Part shown: positions 51,171 to 60,389 of the stretch, in pieces
Layout of the letters: each line of letters starts with the position of its first letter
Position numbering within the stretch: position 1 is the stretch's first letter
Assembly (NCBI GenBank): GCA_015063385.1
Contig: SVUG01000001.1
Location: 192,709 to 256,708 of the forward strand
Direction: 5' to 3'
Source: Oscillospiraceae bacterium
Lineage (GTDB): Bacteria; Bacillota; Clostridia; Oscillospirales; CAG-272
DNA length: 64,000 nucleotides
Translations under genes and position numbers: made by a program
The notes under the pieces: model-generated
The model's input: only the letters and a program-made list of their open reading frames with translations
Databases searched by the model: none
What the model was told of the DNA's origin: nothing

Positions 51171-51205
51171 GCCGATGAGGTTTCCTCTGATTCCTCATCG
51201 GCTTT
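51171..51205 (+). terminator. Terminator of the branched-chain locus
   Basis: GCCGATGAGG and CCTCATCGGC form a perfect 10-bp stem (51171-51202) followed by TTTAATTA. Confidence 0.85.
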
Positions 51206-51227
51206 AATTATAAATTTTTAAACGTTG

Positions 51228-51256
51228 TTGAAAAACGGCTCGCTTTATGATATAAT
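51228..51256 (+). promoter_or_regulatory. Promoter of the UPF0316 gene
   Basis: TTGAAA (51228-51233), 17 bases, TATAAT (51251-51256), 33 bases before the start codon. Confidence 0.8.
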
Positions 51257-51289
51257 AAGAGGAAGTAAAAATATTAACGGAGAATAAAA

Positions 51290-51844
51290 ATGTCAGAATT
51301 TTTAGCATCAATTCACCCTGTTGCAGTGTGCTTTATAGTATGCGCGGCAAAGATAGTTGAAATTACCATTCAGTCGCTTAAAACCTGTATGATGGTAAAG
51401 GGGCAAAGGCTCAAGGCAGCGCTCCTCGGCTTTGTTGAATGCTTGATATGGGGACTTGTTATCTCTACTATAATCGGCACGCTCGGTGACAATCTTTTCT
51501 TGCTCGCATTCTATTGTGTGGGATATGCAACCGGACTCTTCCTCGGCGCAACGCTTGAAAATAAAATCGCGCTCGGCACCTCTAGCCTCGAGCTTATTGC
51601 AAATGACGAGAATACCGAAAAAATCATTGCATATCTTGATGAAAAATCCCGTGGATACACCGTTCTTGACGGCCACGGTTCAAAGGACAAAATGAACATG
51701 ATTTTGATAGTATTACCTAGACGCGACGCCTCGTCAGTTCTCAAGGAAATACGCAAAATTTGTCAGAATAACGTATTCGTCGTTGTTGACGAGGTAAGCA
51801 AATATGCCGGTGGATACGGTATGGTCAAACAACAAAAAGCCTAA
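51290..51844 (+). CDS. UPF0316 (DUF2179) membrane protein
   Basis: A 184-residue protein with three N-terminal membrane segments (about 10-85; KIVEITIQSLKTCMMVKGQR between the first two) and a soluble C-terminal DUF2179 domain (about 110-178; GYTVLDGHGSKDKMNMILIV). This is the architecture of UPF0316 proteins, related to YitT-type membrane proteins, whose DUF2179 domain is thought to bind a small ligand. It stands alone with its own promoter and terminator. Confidence 0.92.
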   Translation: MSEFLASIHPVAVCFIVCAAKIVEITIQSLKTCMMVKGQRLKAALLGFVECLIWGLVISTIIGTLGDNLFLLAFYCVGYATGLFLGATLENKIALGTSSLELIANDENTEKIIAYLDEKSRGYTVLDGHGSKDKMNMILIVLPRRDASSVLKEIRKICQNNVFVVVDEVSKYAGGYGMVKQQKA

Positions 51845-51890
51845 AAGTGTAAAGTAAAATTTACATTTATTGCAAAAAAAGAATAAAATA

Positions 51891-51920
51891 AAAGGTACGG
51901 AAAAAATTCCGTACCTTTTT
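51891..51920. terminator. Bidirectional terminator
   Basis: A perfect stem AAAGGTACGG / CCGTACCTTT with AT loop is flanked by A and T runs, so it can end both the rightward UPF0316 transcript and the leftward operon whose last gene stops at 51932. Confidence 0.85.
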
Positions 51921-51931
51921 GATTTTGAAAA

Positions 51932-54307
51932 TTAGTTTGCAGGAACGTACTTGTGGTTGTAGAAGTATGCCTTTCCTGCATCTCCAAGTCCTGCAACCTT
52001 TACGTCAACCTCGATGTATTCGTGAGTTGTATCAAAGGTGCCGTCTGTAGGAAGATCACGAGCATTGATAATGCCGCCGGCCTGGAAACCGGGGTATATG
52101 ATTTCACTGGTGTTAGGTGTGCCGGTGCCAACGTCGTGGAACTTAAAGGTCACATAACCAATCTGTCCGTTTGCGTTTACAAAGTGGGCAATTTGTTCAG
52201 GTGTAAGACCGTTAGTCTCGAATGCACCCTGAAGAATCTGAGGAACTCCGTAGTCACCTACTACCTTGTAATTCTGCATATATCTGGTGGTGTTGTCGTT
52301 GAGGAAGGTGAGATTTACGTTTCCTGCATAAGTAATCTGCTGATTCTGGTTGCGGTTAATGCCTGCCATGCTGCTGTGCTCAGGAACGATTTCAATACCG
52401 GTCGCACCGCAAGCACCGTAGGTGGTGTTGTTAAGCGTAAGAATACTTCCGCCGATTTCAAAGCCGTTGCCGAAGCAGTTATCAACCTTGGCATTGTCTA
52501 TGCGTCCGTCAATGATGTGGAGAAGACGGAAGCCTGCGCGGAATGCCTGTGCCTCCACGTTATTCATGGTGAGGTAGTAGTTTGCAGGGTGGTCCTCGTT
52601 AAGGTCGCCAATCATAATACCGCGGTTATAAACTCCTCCGGGCTTGTGAGTTGAGGTTTCATAGTCAATCGGGCAATTTCCGACAACCGTCAAATCATTA
52701 ATCTCTACACGGTAGGTAGCAAGAGCTGCCGTTCCCTCTGCCCAAGGATAGACGTGAAGAAGAGCGTTGTGCTCGCTCCAACCACCGCCCTGTGCGGTGT
52801 AGCTTGCAAGCTCCTCGCTTGTGGGAACACGAAGCTGGGATGCATCAATTTTGTGGCGGTTACCGTTGATAATAGCACCCTTGTTTACAAAGCGGATAGT
52901 ATTGTTAGCGCTGATAACTGCATCAAAGGTCTGCTGATCCTTTGCAAGCAGAGCAGTTGCGGGGACGAGGTCGTAGCCGTAGTTGTTGTCGGGTTTTTCT
53001 GTAACAACGATATTTATCGGGAGCGAGCCTGTGTAGGAGGGATTGTTGGCAATAGCAACAAGCTCCTCGAAGGTGGAAACGTTGTAGCCGTTATTTACGT
53101 TAAACTTGTAAGAAACAGAGGTCTCATAGCGGCTTCCGGAGTTAGAGGTGACGGTGACGGTGACCAAGCCGATCTTGTGGAACGTGATCTTGCTGTCAGC
53201 GTAAGTAGCAACGGAATCGCCGCTGGAGCCGTCAGCATGTGTGAAGGATACAGTCATATCGGTACAAACGTTGCTGCCAACGGGTGTAGCTACGAAGGGG
53301 AAGGAATAGGCTGCGCTTGTTTCAGGATTCTTCATCGAGAATGCGTAGTTATGGTTGGGACGCTGGGTGAGCATCTCAGGAAGATTAATAGCTGTGGGGG
53401 GAACGATAACGTTAACAGTAGCGGTTTCAGAGATAGCCGTGCCGCGAATAGTTGCTTTAACGGTAGCTGTACCGTGGCCGATAGCGTTCAGGGCGCATGC
53501 GTTTCCGTTAGCACTGATAGAAAGGAACTCATCACCATCAAGAATTGCGTAATCTATGATTCTATCGGTCACTTCCTCAAAGTTTCCTGTGTAAACGGTG
53601 ACGTTCAGAGTGGGGGCAATCAAGCCGTTCTTGTCGAGCGTCACGTTGTCCTCATCGAAGCGCAGGATAAAGCGGGTATCGTTCATTTCCTGCTGATTAA
53701 GCTTTACGGTAAACGTAAGAACGTTGCTCTCTACGCTTCCGCAAACAGCCTTGACCTTGATTACGGTGCCACCCATAGTATCGCCGTTTATGAAGAGCTT
53801 GTTTTCAACTACGGTAGCATTCTCGCCGCCCTCAACGACTACCCAGGTTATTGCATCTGTGCTGTCATCGGGTGTTTTGGTGACGGTAAGGTTTATAAAC
53901 GAACCGCGATCAACCTCGCCGGATTTATCAGACGAGATGGAAAGAGCACTCAGAGGGTTAACAACCGTCACGGTAATGGTATTGGAGGTTGTCTCGCCTG
54001 CCGTTGCCTTAACATTGATCTTTGCGCCGTTGGGAGCGCTTGAGTTAACGGTCAGGGTATTACCGCTGATAGTAGCATAATCTGATCCGTCTGTGATTGT
54101 GTAAGCTACGTTGTCAGGGGAGGACGTTTCTTCACCTTTTTTAAGAATAGAAGAGAACGTGACCGACTGACCGGCGCTTACCGTGGTTTTGTCTGCCTCA
54201 AGGATAAGCTCTGCAGTCACAGGCGATTCGGGTGCTTTGCATGCAGCAAAGGAAAACAGCAAAATCACCGAGAGGCAAAGAACGGATAACTTCTTTACGA
54301 TTTTCAT
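51932..54307 (-). CDS. Surface lipoprotein with Ig-like repeats and beta-helix
   Basis: A 791-residue lipoprotein with lipobox SFAAC (Cys23). Residues about 28-310 contain three bacterial Ig-like segments (VSAGQSVTFSSILKKGEE, then TITDGSDYATISGNTLTVNS and similar strands); another beta domain follows to about 395. Residues about 400-770 have repeated short strands with Asn-rich turns (FVNKGAIINGNRHKIDAS, YYLTMNNVEAQAFRAGFRL), typical of a right-handed parallel beta-helix. Function could be adhesion or polysaccharide binding or lysis. It is the last gene of the leftward ABC operon. Confidence 0.82.
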   Translation of the reverse strand: MKIVKKLSVLCLSVILLFSFAACKAPESPVTAELILEADKTTVSAGQSVTFSSILKKGEETSSPDNVAYTITDGSDYATISGNTLTVNSSAPNGAKINVKATAGETTSNTITVTVVNPLSALSISSDKSGEVDRGSFINLTVTKTPDDSTDAITWVVVEGGENATVVENKLFINGDTMGGTVIKVKAVCGSVESNVLTFTVKLNQQEMNDTRFILRFDEDNVTLDKNGLIAPTLNVTVYTGNFEEVTDRIIDYAILDGDEFLSISANGNACALNAIGHGTATVKATIRGTAISETATVNVIVPPTAINLPEMLTQRPNHNYAFSMKNPETSAAYSFPFVATPVGSNVCTDMTVSFTHADGSSGDSVATYADSKITFHKIGLVTVTVTSNSGSRYETSVSYKFNVNNGYNVSTFEELVAIANNPSYTGSLPINIVVTEKPDNNYGYDLVPATALLAKDQQTFDAVISANNTIRFVNKGAIINGNRHKIDASQLRVPTSEELASYTAQGGGWSEHNALLHVYPWAEGTAALATYRVEINDLTVVGNCPIDYETSTHKPGGVYNRGIMIGDLNEDHPANYYLTMNNVEAQAFRAGFRLLHIIDGRIDNAKVDNCFGNGFEIGGSILTLNNTTYGACGATGIEIVPEHSSMAGINRNQNQQITYAGNVNLTFLNDNTTRYMQNYKVVGDYGVPQILQGAFETNGLTPEQIAHFVNANGQIGYVTFKFHDVGTGTPNTSEIIYPGFQAGGIINARDLPTDGTFDTTHEYIEVDVKVAGLGDAGKAYFYNHKYVPAN

Positions 54308-54370
54308 GTTGAAATCTCCTTACTGAAAATTTTATTATTGTCGCGCTCGTATTGAGGTCGCGTAATAACC

Positions 54371-55300
54371 TTACGGTTGATAGAAGAGTGTAAGCTTCGT
54401 CTCGTAGGTGGGGTTGTCTAATTCTCCTACGTAAACGTGAATTACGACAACGCTTATCTTCGTTGACGTGAAGGTGAGCACGGTATCGGTAAGCGTTGCG
54501 GAGTTGTTGCCTGAAGCAATTCTCCAACGAATAGCCTCGGGCTCTATCTTGTCATCATATTTTAGATACGGTGAAAGATCAATAGATGCAGAGTTAATGA
54601 CATAGCCCGATCCGCTTGCGGCGGGTGAAACGTTCGGCGCTCCCGTCATATCAAACGAGAGATGGAGTAATCCCTCTGTGACGGAAATCTTGCAGGTGGC
54701 GTTCATGCCGCCGTCCTGGGTTGTGACGGTGATAATTGCTTCGCCGGGCTTTAGGGCTGTAATATATCCGTTCGGATTGACTGATATAACGGTAGGATCG
54801 CTGCTTTCAAAGCTAACGGCTTTATTTAGCGCTGTATAAGGCTCAATAATCGGCTGAAGCTGCTTTTGCTCGCCCTTAATCATTGTGAGCTTGGACTCGG
54901 GTAGCGTAATGCCGGTGACGCGCTCGGCAACTACCAATACGTTTAAGACGTCAGTTTTATTACTCTCTGAGGTCGTAACGAGAACGGTTGTGTTGCCAAT
55001 AGCAATACCGGATAGGTTTCCCTCAGCGTCTACCTTGCACACCGATTCGTTCTGCGATACAAAGGAGACTTTTTTATTTGAAGCCATTTCGGGGAAGATA
55101 CGAATAGATGTGGGCTTGGTTTCGCCTACGTTCACAACAAACAAATACTCATCGTCCAGTGCGTCGCCGACGTTATCTACAAAAAACACTTTTTCAACAG
55201 GAATATGGTGGTATATTGAAAGAATTCTGCCGGCAAAGGAAATGGTAATAACGAGAACAATGGGCAAAAGCAGTAAAATGAGAATAACGGTTTTTTTCAT
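54371..55300 (-). CDS. Membrane-anchored Ig-like (BIG2) protein
   Basis: A 309-residue protein with an N-terminal uncleaved membrane anchor (about 5-27) and an outer part with two or three BIG2-type Ig-like domains (VTGITLPESKLTMIKGEQKQ, VISVNPNGYITALKPGEAII). It begins 7 bases after the ABC permease gene, so it is probably an accessory of that transporter or a surface partner of the downstream lipoprotein. Confidence 0.82.
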   Translation of the reverse strand: MKKTVILILLLLPIVLVITISFAGRILSIYHHIPVEKVFFVDNVGDALDDEYLFVVNVGETKPTSIRIFPEMASNKKVSFVSQNESVCKVDAEGNLSGIAIGNTTVLVTTSESNKTDVLNVLVVAERVTGITLPESKLTMIKGEQKQLQPIIEPYTALNKAVSFESSDPTVISVNPNGYITALKPGEAIITVTTQDGGMNATCKISVTEGLLHLSFDMTGAPNVSPAASGSGYVINSASIDLSPYLKYDDKIEPEAIRWRIASGNNSATLTDTVLTFTSTKISVVVIHVYVGELDNPTYETKLTLFYQP

Positions 55301-55307
55301 GATAAAC

Positions 55308-56909
55308 TCACATTTCTATTTTTTCGTAGCAAAGATTGATGCGAAGAATCAGAGTCCAAACACGGTAGAGAGCAAAGATAATTGATGCTACAATCAAAAG
55401 TAGATATGCAGTAAGAGGATTGCCTCCGCCTGAATACATTATGACGAGCAGTCCCATCAAAAATCCAATTACAAGACCGATAAGCAGGCTCTTTGGCGTA
55501 CTCTTGCTGGTGCTTGACGCCTCTTCGTTGCCTTGAAGATTAATAGTGGGATTTTTTATGTCCATATCAATGCTCCATGCAATGTGTCCTATGGAGGCAA
55601 AGGATACCGATATCGTTCCGAGAATAATTTGCCATGCGGGATAAATAGAGAAGGACACGAGCATCGTCAGCAAAAGAGCCCCAAGGGTAAAGATTGCATT
55701 GAATGTTAGCTTTGCGAAAATCTGCTCGTAGAAAGTGACCGGAATGGTTTTGGTCGTGTGGAAATTGCTTCCCTCTCGTGAGATTGCCGAGGCTGACACG
55801 ATGTTGGAAAGCATGGCAAGAATCGCTACAATCATAACGTGCGAGCCTGCAATCATGTTGACACCCGCCTGATTGACGGTGATGGTCATCAGTAGCTTAT
55901 CGTAGGAAAATACGATAAAGGGCATTAACAGTGTAAAGAGGAAGTACTCGAAGATATCTGTCGGCGATCGGAAAATGCAACGTATTTCTCTGTCAATGAG
56001 GCTCAGGAAAGGACTGCACTTTTTGAAACGCCCCTTGCGCTGTTTTTCTTTAGAGGTGTTTTCCAGACTCGTCATTGCAATTTTGAAGAAGAACGGACGA
56101 ATTAAGAGGGTGGTTATAATAAACACCACAGCTGAAATAGTCAGATAAATAGCGAAGTAATACCATTTTCCAAAGCTCAGCATAGCCGATGCGCACTGGA
56201 AATAAATCGGTATCTTGCCTCCAAAGGCAAGAACGGTCGCGTTGATTTCTCGAACAGTCTCGAGTTGCTTGTCCGCGATATTAAAGCTTTCAGCAAAGCT
56301 GCTTATAAGGGAGAGATATCCGAACAGACACGCAGCGACGAGTATTAAAATAACTATTATAGAAAGCAGGGGGCGAGGCTTCAGAAAGCGGATAACTGCC
56401 ATTACAGGCAGGCTTATAAGTGCAGCGACGGCAATTGAGAAGAATGGCATCACCAGCAAAAGCAGGGGAACTGAGAGATAAAACGATGCGCCAAATCCGC
56501 CAAAAAGGCCGAGAGAAATCATCAACGGCAGGGAGATTATAGCGTTAACACCAAGCTCCTTGCAATATATCAGCATAATTTTCGAGATAAAGAGCTGGTT
56601 AGGTGTGATAGGCAGACAAATGAGCATCTCGTTATCATGGCACATATAAAGCGTACTGACAATGTGTCCGACGGCAAAGCAGATTGATACTGCCTGTAAA
56701 ACCAGCAAAACGATAGCAAGCAGTTGTGCATTGATATAAAAACCGAGAATGAAGACACGGGACAGCAGGACAGCTACCCCAACAATTCCGACTATCAGTC
56801 CAAGCAGAGCCTTAATTAATGATGACGCCATTTTTTTCGGTGTCGCCGTTTTGAAGAGGTCTGTTTTGTTATCTATCTGCAATCGCAAAAGATCTAATAT
56901 CATTGTCAT
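55308..56909 (-). CDS. ABC-2 type transporter permease
   Basis: A 533-residue integral membrane protein with about twelve hydrophobic segments and no ATPase motifs. It starts one base after the ATPase gene ends; a second ATG lies at 56903. Large ABC-2-type permeases of this size export or extract peptides, lipids or drugs together with a separate ATPase, here the gene just upstream. The substrate cannot be told. Confidence 0.85.
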   Translation of the reverse strand: MTMILDLLRLQIDNKTDLFKTATPKKMASSLIKALLGLIVGIVGVAVLLSRVFILGFYINAQLLAIVLLVLQAVSICFAVGHIVSTLYMCHDNEMLICLPITPNQLFISKIMLIYCKELGVNAIISLPLMISLGLFGGFGASFYLSVPLLLLVMPFFSIAVAALISLPVMAVIRFLKPRPLLSIIVILILVAACLFGYLSLISSFAESFNIADKQLETVREINATVLAFGGKIPIYFQCASAMLSFGKWYYFAIYLTISAVVFIITTLLIRPFFFKIAMTSLENTSKEKQRKGRFKKCSPFLSLIDREIRCIFRSPTDIFEYFLFTLLMPFIVFSYDKLLMTITVNQAGVNMIAGSHVMIVAILAMLSNIVSASAISREGSNFHTTKTIPVTFYEQIFAKLTFNAIFTLGALLLTMLVSFSIYPAWQIILGTISVSFASIGHIAWSIDMDIKNPTINLQGNEEASSTSKSTPKSLLIGLVIGFLMGLLVIMYSGGGNPLTAYLLLIVASIIFALYRVWTLILRINLCYEKIEM

Positions 56910-56910
56910 A

Positions 56911-57648
56911 TCAGATCTCCTCGCCGTCTTCGATCTCGCCGGTTGCTTGCATAAAGATGCGCTCGAGCGAGCGTCCCTCTTGCTTTAACTCTTTAAGATC
57001 GTATACACCTTGTAGCTTTCCTTTTTCAATAATGCAGCAGCGGTCACACAGATTTTCCACAACGTCAAGGATGTGTGAGCTGAAAAATACGGTATTTCCT
57101 TCGCTCGCATGCTGCTTCATAACCTTCTTTAACTGGTATGCGCTCTGCGGATCAAGACCGGTCAGCGGCTCGTCCAGCACCCAGAGCTTTGGGTTGTGAA
57201 CAAGTGCGGCAATTACCGTAATCTTTTGCTTCATTCCGTGAGAATAGCTCTTGATAGGGCGATCGAACGCCTCCTCAAGCTTAAAGATTTTTAAAAGACT
57301 GTTGCAACGCTCTTCTACCGCGGACATATCCACACGGTACAGATTTGCAATGTGATTTACGTATTCCCTTCCTGTCAGACGCTCGAAGACGGCATGGTTG
57401 TCCGATACGTAGCCAATCTGCTTTTTAGCTTCCAGAGGATTGGTTTTTATAGAGATACCGTTGATGAAAATATCACCGTGCTGGAAGGGATAAATGCCTA
57501 CAAGGCACTTTATCGTCGTGCTCTTGCCGGCGCCGTTTGAACCGAGAAATCCGAAAATTTCACCGGGACGCAGAGAAATCGAAAGATTATCAACCGCACG
57601 GACGGTGGAATCGCCGTAGCTTTTAGTTAAATTCTCTATTTCTACCAT
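56911..57648 (-). CDS. ABC transporter ATPase (ABC-2/CcmA type)
   Basis: A 245-residue ATPase. ATG 57648 is chosen, nine bases after AAGGAG; an upstream GTG at 57654 would be only three bases away. Walker A GSNGAGKST, Q-loop IGYVSDNHAVFERLT, signature YSHGMKQK, Walker B LWVLDEPLTGLD and switch FFSSHILD are complete. It powers the permease encoded downstream. Confidence 0.96.
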   Translation of the reverse strand: MVEIENLTKSYGDSTVRAVDNLSISLRPGEIFGFLGSNGAGKSTTIKCLVGIYPFQHGDIFINGISIKTNPLEAKKQIGYVSDNHAVFERLTGREYVNHIANLYRVDMSAVEERCNSLLKIFKLEEAFDRPIKSYSHGMKQKITVIAALVHNPKLWVLDEPLTGLDPQSAYQLKKVMKQHASEGNTVFFSSHILDVVENLCDRCCIIEKGKLQGVYDLKELKQEGRSLERIFMQATGEIEDGEEI

Positions 57649-57669
57649 AAACACAAACTCCTTAAAATG

Positions 57670-59100
57670 TTAATCAACGTATTCCTTGTGGCAACGGGCG
57701 GTCTTTCCCGTGCGTCTTTCGTACAGCTCAATAGCAGATCCTCTAAGAGCAAAATGATCATCCTCAAATTTATAAATGAAGCGAACTACGTGATAGAATG
57801 CCACGCATATCAGCTGGAAACATGTATAGATTATGATAAGGAAAAGAGGATAGAGCTCAAATCGGCCGAACTGTAAATGCACACGCTCTGTAAATGTCAG
57901 GAACGGGAAAAGATTAAACGCTTTATCAAGATCGAACAGGAAGAAATAGTTGACCTCGAAGCCTGTGACGTCTGAAAAACCGTTAAGAATCGTACCAACT
58001 GTAAGACAGAATACAAAGTAAATAGAGAATCCAATAAATGAATATTTAAGCGCGGAAATGTCGGCACGGGGGAAAATACGCAGCCACATAGCAAGAACAG
58101 GCACCATAAACACGAGTGAGTGCTCAAACGTGTAGTGCATTGTCCAGAATCCAAAGGCGCCCGGCGTAAATTCGGGAAGAAAGATGGCTATCAAAGCTCC
58201 CGTGAGGTTGGCGATAAAACAAAATTGGAAAAAGCGGGGACACTTGAACGGAATAGCTATCAAATAGAAATATGCCGCCAGATTACAAAGCTGAATTGGC
58301 AGACGCGGAATGCTTATTCCCATCAGATACTGTGAGCTGTGATGGAAAAACAGCGCGATAGCCAGAACCACGCATAGCATATATCTGTCGCGGTAAGGGC
58401 GGAATCGGAAAATGTAATAGAGCGAAAGTGCAACGATCGCCAGCACGATTAACCACATAACGTGATAATCAGAGCCCTTTCCCGCAATCATTTTGGAATA
58501 GCCAAAAAGCGACTGAGGCACGTACACGGGCGTCACAAGCAAAATGAGGAAGGGTAAGGAGATGATAAAATGCAACCATTCCTTACGATCCTTTACGTGA
58601 AATACGTGGCGGTAACAGATTTGAATAAGAACGGGGAGCGCTATGGCAAGCGCAAGCTCCAGAATAAAATATGCATAACGGAAGGCCGGTGTCAGATGCA
58701 GTCCTCTTCCATTCTGAGCGAGAAAATATACCATAAAATCATCAAAGAAAAATGCGCTGAGAATGGAGAAGGGAAGACAAAAATAGGAAGCAATATTCCT
58801 AAAAAGACGGCTTTCAAAGAAAATAGCCACCGGAAGCACAGTGTAGTTGAGGACGTATCCCCAACGTAAGATGGACTGCAACGGATCGGTCACATCGTAA
58901 AAAATCTCGTCATAGTATCCACCGTTTATTACAAACATAAAAGAATCGGATAACATTAAACGGAAGTATCCGATAGCGCAAAAGAGCAGCACGGCTCCCT
59001 TAAAAAGAGTATTAAGCTTTTGCGGACACTTTTTAGATATTAACCAAAAGCCAAGAACAAGAAGCGCGGCACAAGCGAGAATAATACCAAAGTAAAGCAT
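57670..59100 (-). CDS. Polytopic membrane protein, YwaF-like
   Basis: A 476-residue protein with about twelve membrane segments and a short cytoplasmic C-terminus. The second half has the YwaF/TMEM164-type pattern: FFHHSSQYLMGI, LPIQLCNLAAYFYLIAIPFK and MHYTFEHSLVFMVP, with conserved His, Cys and Glu in membrane segments. Human TMEM164 is an acyltransferase, and a lipid-related role here is speculative. It is the first gene of the leftward ABC operon. Confidence 0.75.
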   Translation of the reverse strand: MLYFGIILACAALLVLGFWLISKKCPQKLNTLFKGAVLLFCAIGYFRLMLSDSFMFVINGGYYDEIFYDVTDPLQSILRWGYVLNYTVLPVAIFFESRLFRNIASYFCLPFSILSAFFFDDFMVYFLAQNGRGLHLTPAFRYAYFILELALAIALPVLIQICYRHVFHVKDRKEWLHFIISLPFLILLVTPVYVPQSLFGYSKMIAGKGSDYHVMWLIVLAIVALSLYYIFRFRPYRDRYMLCVVLAIALFFHHSSQYLMGISIPRLPIQLCNLAAYFYLIAIPFKCPRFFQFCFIANLTGALIAIFLPEFTPGAFGFWTMHYTFEHSLVFMVPVLAMWLRIFPRADISALKYSFIGFSIYFVFCLTVGTILNGFSDVTGFEVNYFFLFDLDKAFNLFPFLTFTERVHLQFGRFELYPLFLIIIYTCFQLICVAFYHVVRFIYKFEDDHFALRGSAIELYERRTGKTARCHKEYVD

Positions 59101-59193
59101 GAAAATCTCCTAATAAAAACAAAAACAACGTTTTTATATTTGTCAAAAAATCGTGCGGTCGAAAACTAATGTGATATTCCTGTTATGTAATTC

Positions 59194-59223
59194 ATTATAA
59201 AACAAAAGCATTGATAAAAGCAA
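59194..59223 (-). promoter_or_regulatory. Probable promoter of the leftward ABC operon
   Basis: Minus strand: TTGCTT (59223-59218), 18 bases, TATAAT (59199-59194), about 95 bases before the first gene. Confidence 0.55.
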
Positions 59224-59478
59224 CTGCAATAAAGTTTTTTAATAATACTTAATAAAAATATTTTACATCTTAATTCATGGCTTCTAGTATCTCTACGGAT
59301 AGCTTAATAACCAAGAGTGGAACACACATAAATAGCACAAATTGCGCACTAAATTTTACAATATTTGCCTTCGATGATGAATTATTTTGCGTAAATCACA
59401 ATATTAATTGTAGTAAACAAGTAAGTGTTTTTTGAAAATTAAATTCGTGGCGTTGGCAGCAATTTGTCTGACAAAAAC
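59224..59478. other. AT-rich intergenic stretch with no recognisable feature
   Basis: The 59101-59611 gap separates divergent genes. Apart from the two promoters annotated at its ends, I see only AT-rich DNA with no open frame, strong hairpin or repeat. Confidence 0.6.
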
Positions 59479-59507
59479 TTGCTTCTTGGCGAATTAAATG
59501 ATATAAT
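59479..59507 (+). promoter_or_regulatory. Promoter of the CPBP protease gene
   Basis: TTGCTT (59479-59484), 17 bases, TATAAT (59502-59507), about 100 bases before the start codon. Confidence 0.65.
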
Positions 59508-59611
59508 ATAAATAGTAAATTCTATTTTACTTTCCAAAAGTATTGTTAAGAGGGAACTGCCTTCTTTGCGTCAGAGGCTACAGACCTTTTGTGCAATAAA
59601 ATATAAACGAA

Positions 59612-60370
59612 ATGAGAAATTTAACGATGAACGCTTTGAAGAAATTATACGATAAAAGCAGGCTATGGTTCGCACTCGCGTGGATAATTGCATATTGCGT
59701 GCTGATGTCGGTGGGCGATTCGCTTTCCGCGCTTGTCGGCATAGATAAATCCGTGACGCTTGCCATAGGAATTTTCCTCTCGGCAATACTTCTGTTGTTT
59801 TTGAAGAAAAACGGACTCTATGCAGATTACGGATTATGCAAGCCAAAGACTTCGGCGAAGTCTATGCTGTACTACATACCAATTTTTGTAATGTTCACAG
59901 CAAACCTTTGGTATGGCGTGACCTTGAATTACGGTGCGCCGGAGACCGCGCTTTATATTTTGGCAATGCTTTGCGTCGGTTTTTTAGAAGAAGTGATTTT
60001 TCGTGGGCTTCTGTTCGAGGCGATGCGAAAAGATAATGTAAAGGCTGCCATAATAGTTTCAAGCGTCACCTTCGGCATCGGGCATATTATCAATCTGATA
60101 AACGGCTCGGGCGCGGAACTCTTGCCTAATCTGCTCCAGGTGGTATATGCAACCGCAGCAGGCTTTATGTTCGTGATGATGTATTACAAGTCAAAAAGCC
60201 TGATTGTCTGCATTATCGCACACGGGGTATTTAACGTGCTCAGCGTATTTGCCAATGAGTCAAACGCGACCGCCGAAATGCGAATATTAACCGCAGCTTT
60301 GCTTACCGCGATAACGGGCGCTTACGCGCTGTATCTCGCGCTTTCTATGAAAGGGAAAACGAAAGCTTGA
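59612..60370 (+). CDS. CPBP family intramembrane metalloprotease
   Basis: A 252-residue protein with about eight membrane segments. The CPBP (CAAX protease/bacteriocin-processing) motifs are present: EEVIFRGLLFEAM (motif 1), FGIGHIINL (motif 2, His) and AHGVFNVLS (motif 3, His and Asn). It probably cleaves or binds membrane substrates and may give bacteriocin self-immunity. ATG 59627 is an alternative start; neither has a strong ribosome binding site. Confidence 0.9.
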   Translation: MRNLTMNALKKLYDKSRLWFALAWIIAYCVLMSVGDSLSALVGIDKSVTLAIGIFLSAILLLFLKKNGLYADYGLCKPKTSAKSMLYYIPIFVMFTANLWYGVTLNYGAPETALYILAMLCVGFLEEVIFRGLLFEAMRKDNVKAAIIVSSVTFGIGHIINLINGSGAELLPNLLQVVYATAAGFMFVMMYYKSKSLIVCIIAHGVFNVLSVFANESNATAEMRILTAALLTAITGAYALYLALSMKGKTKA

Positions 60371-60389
60371 TATTGGGGGGAGTACAATT

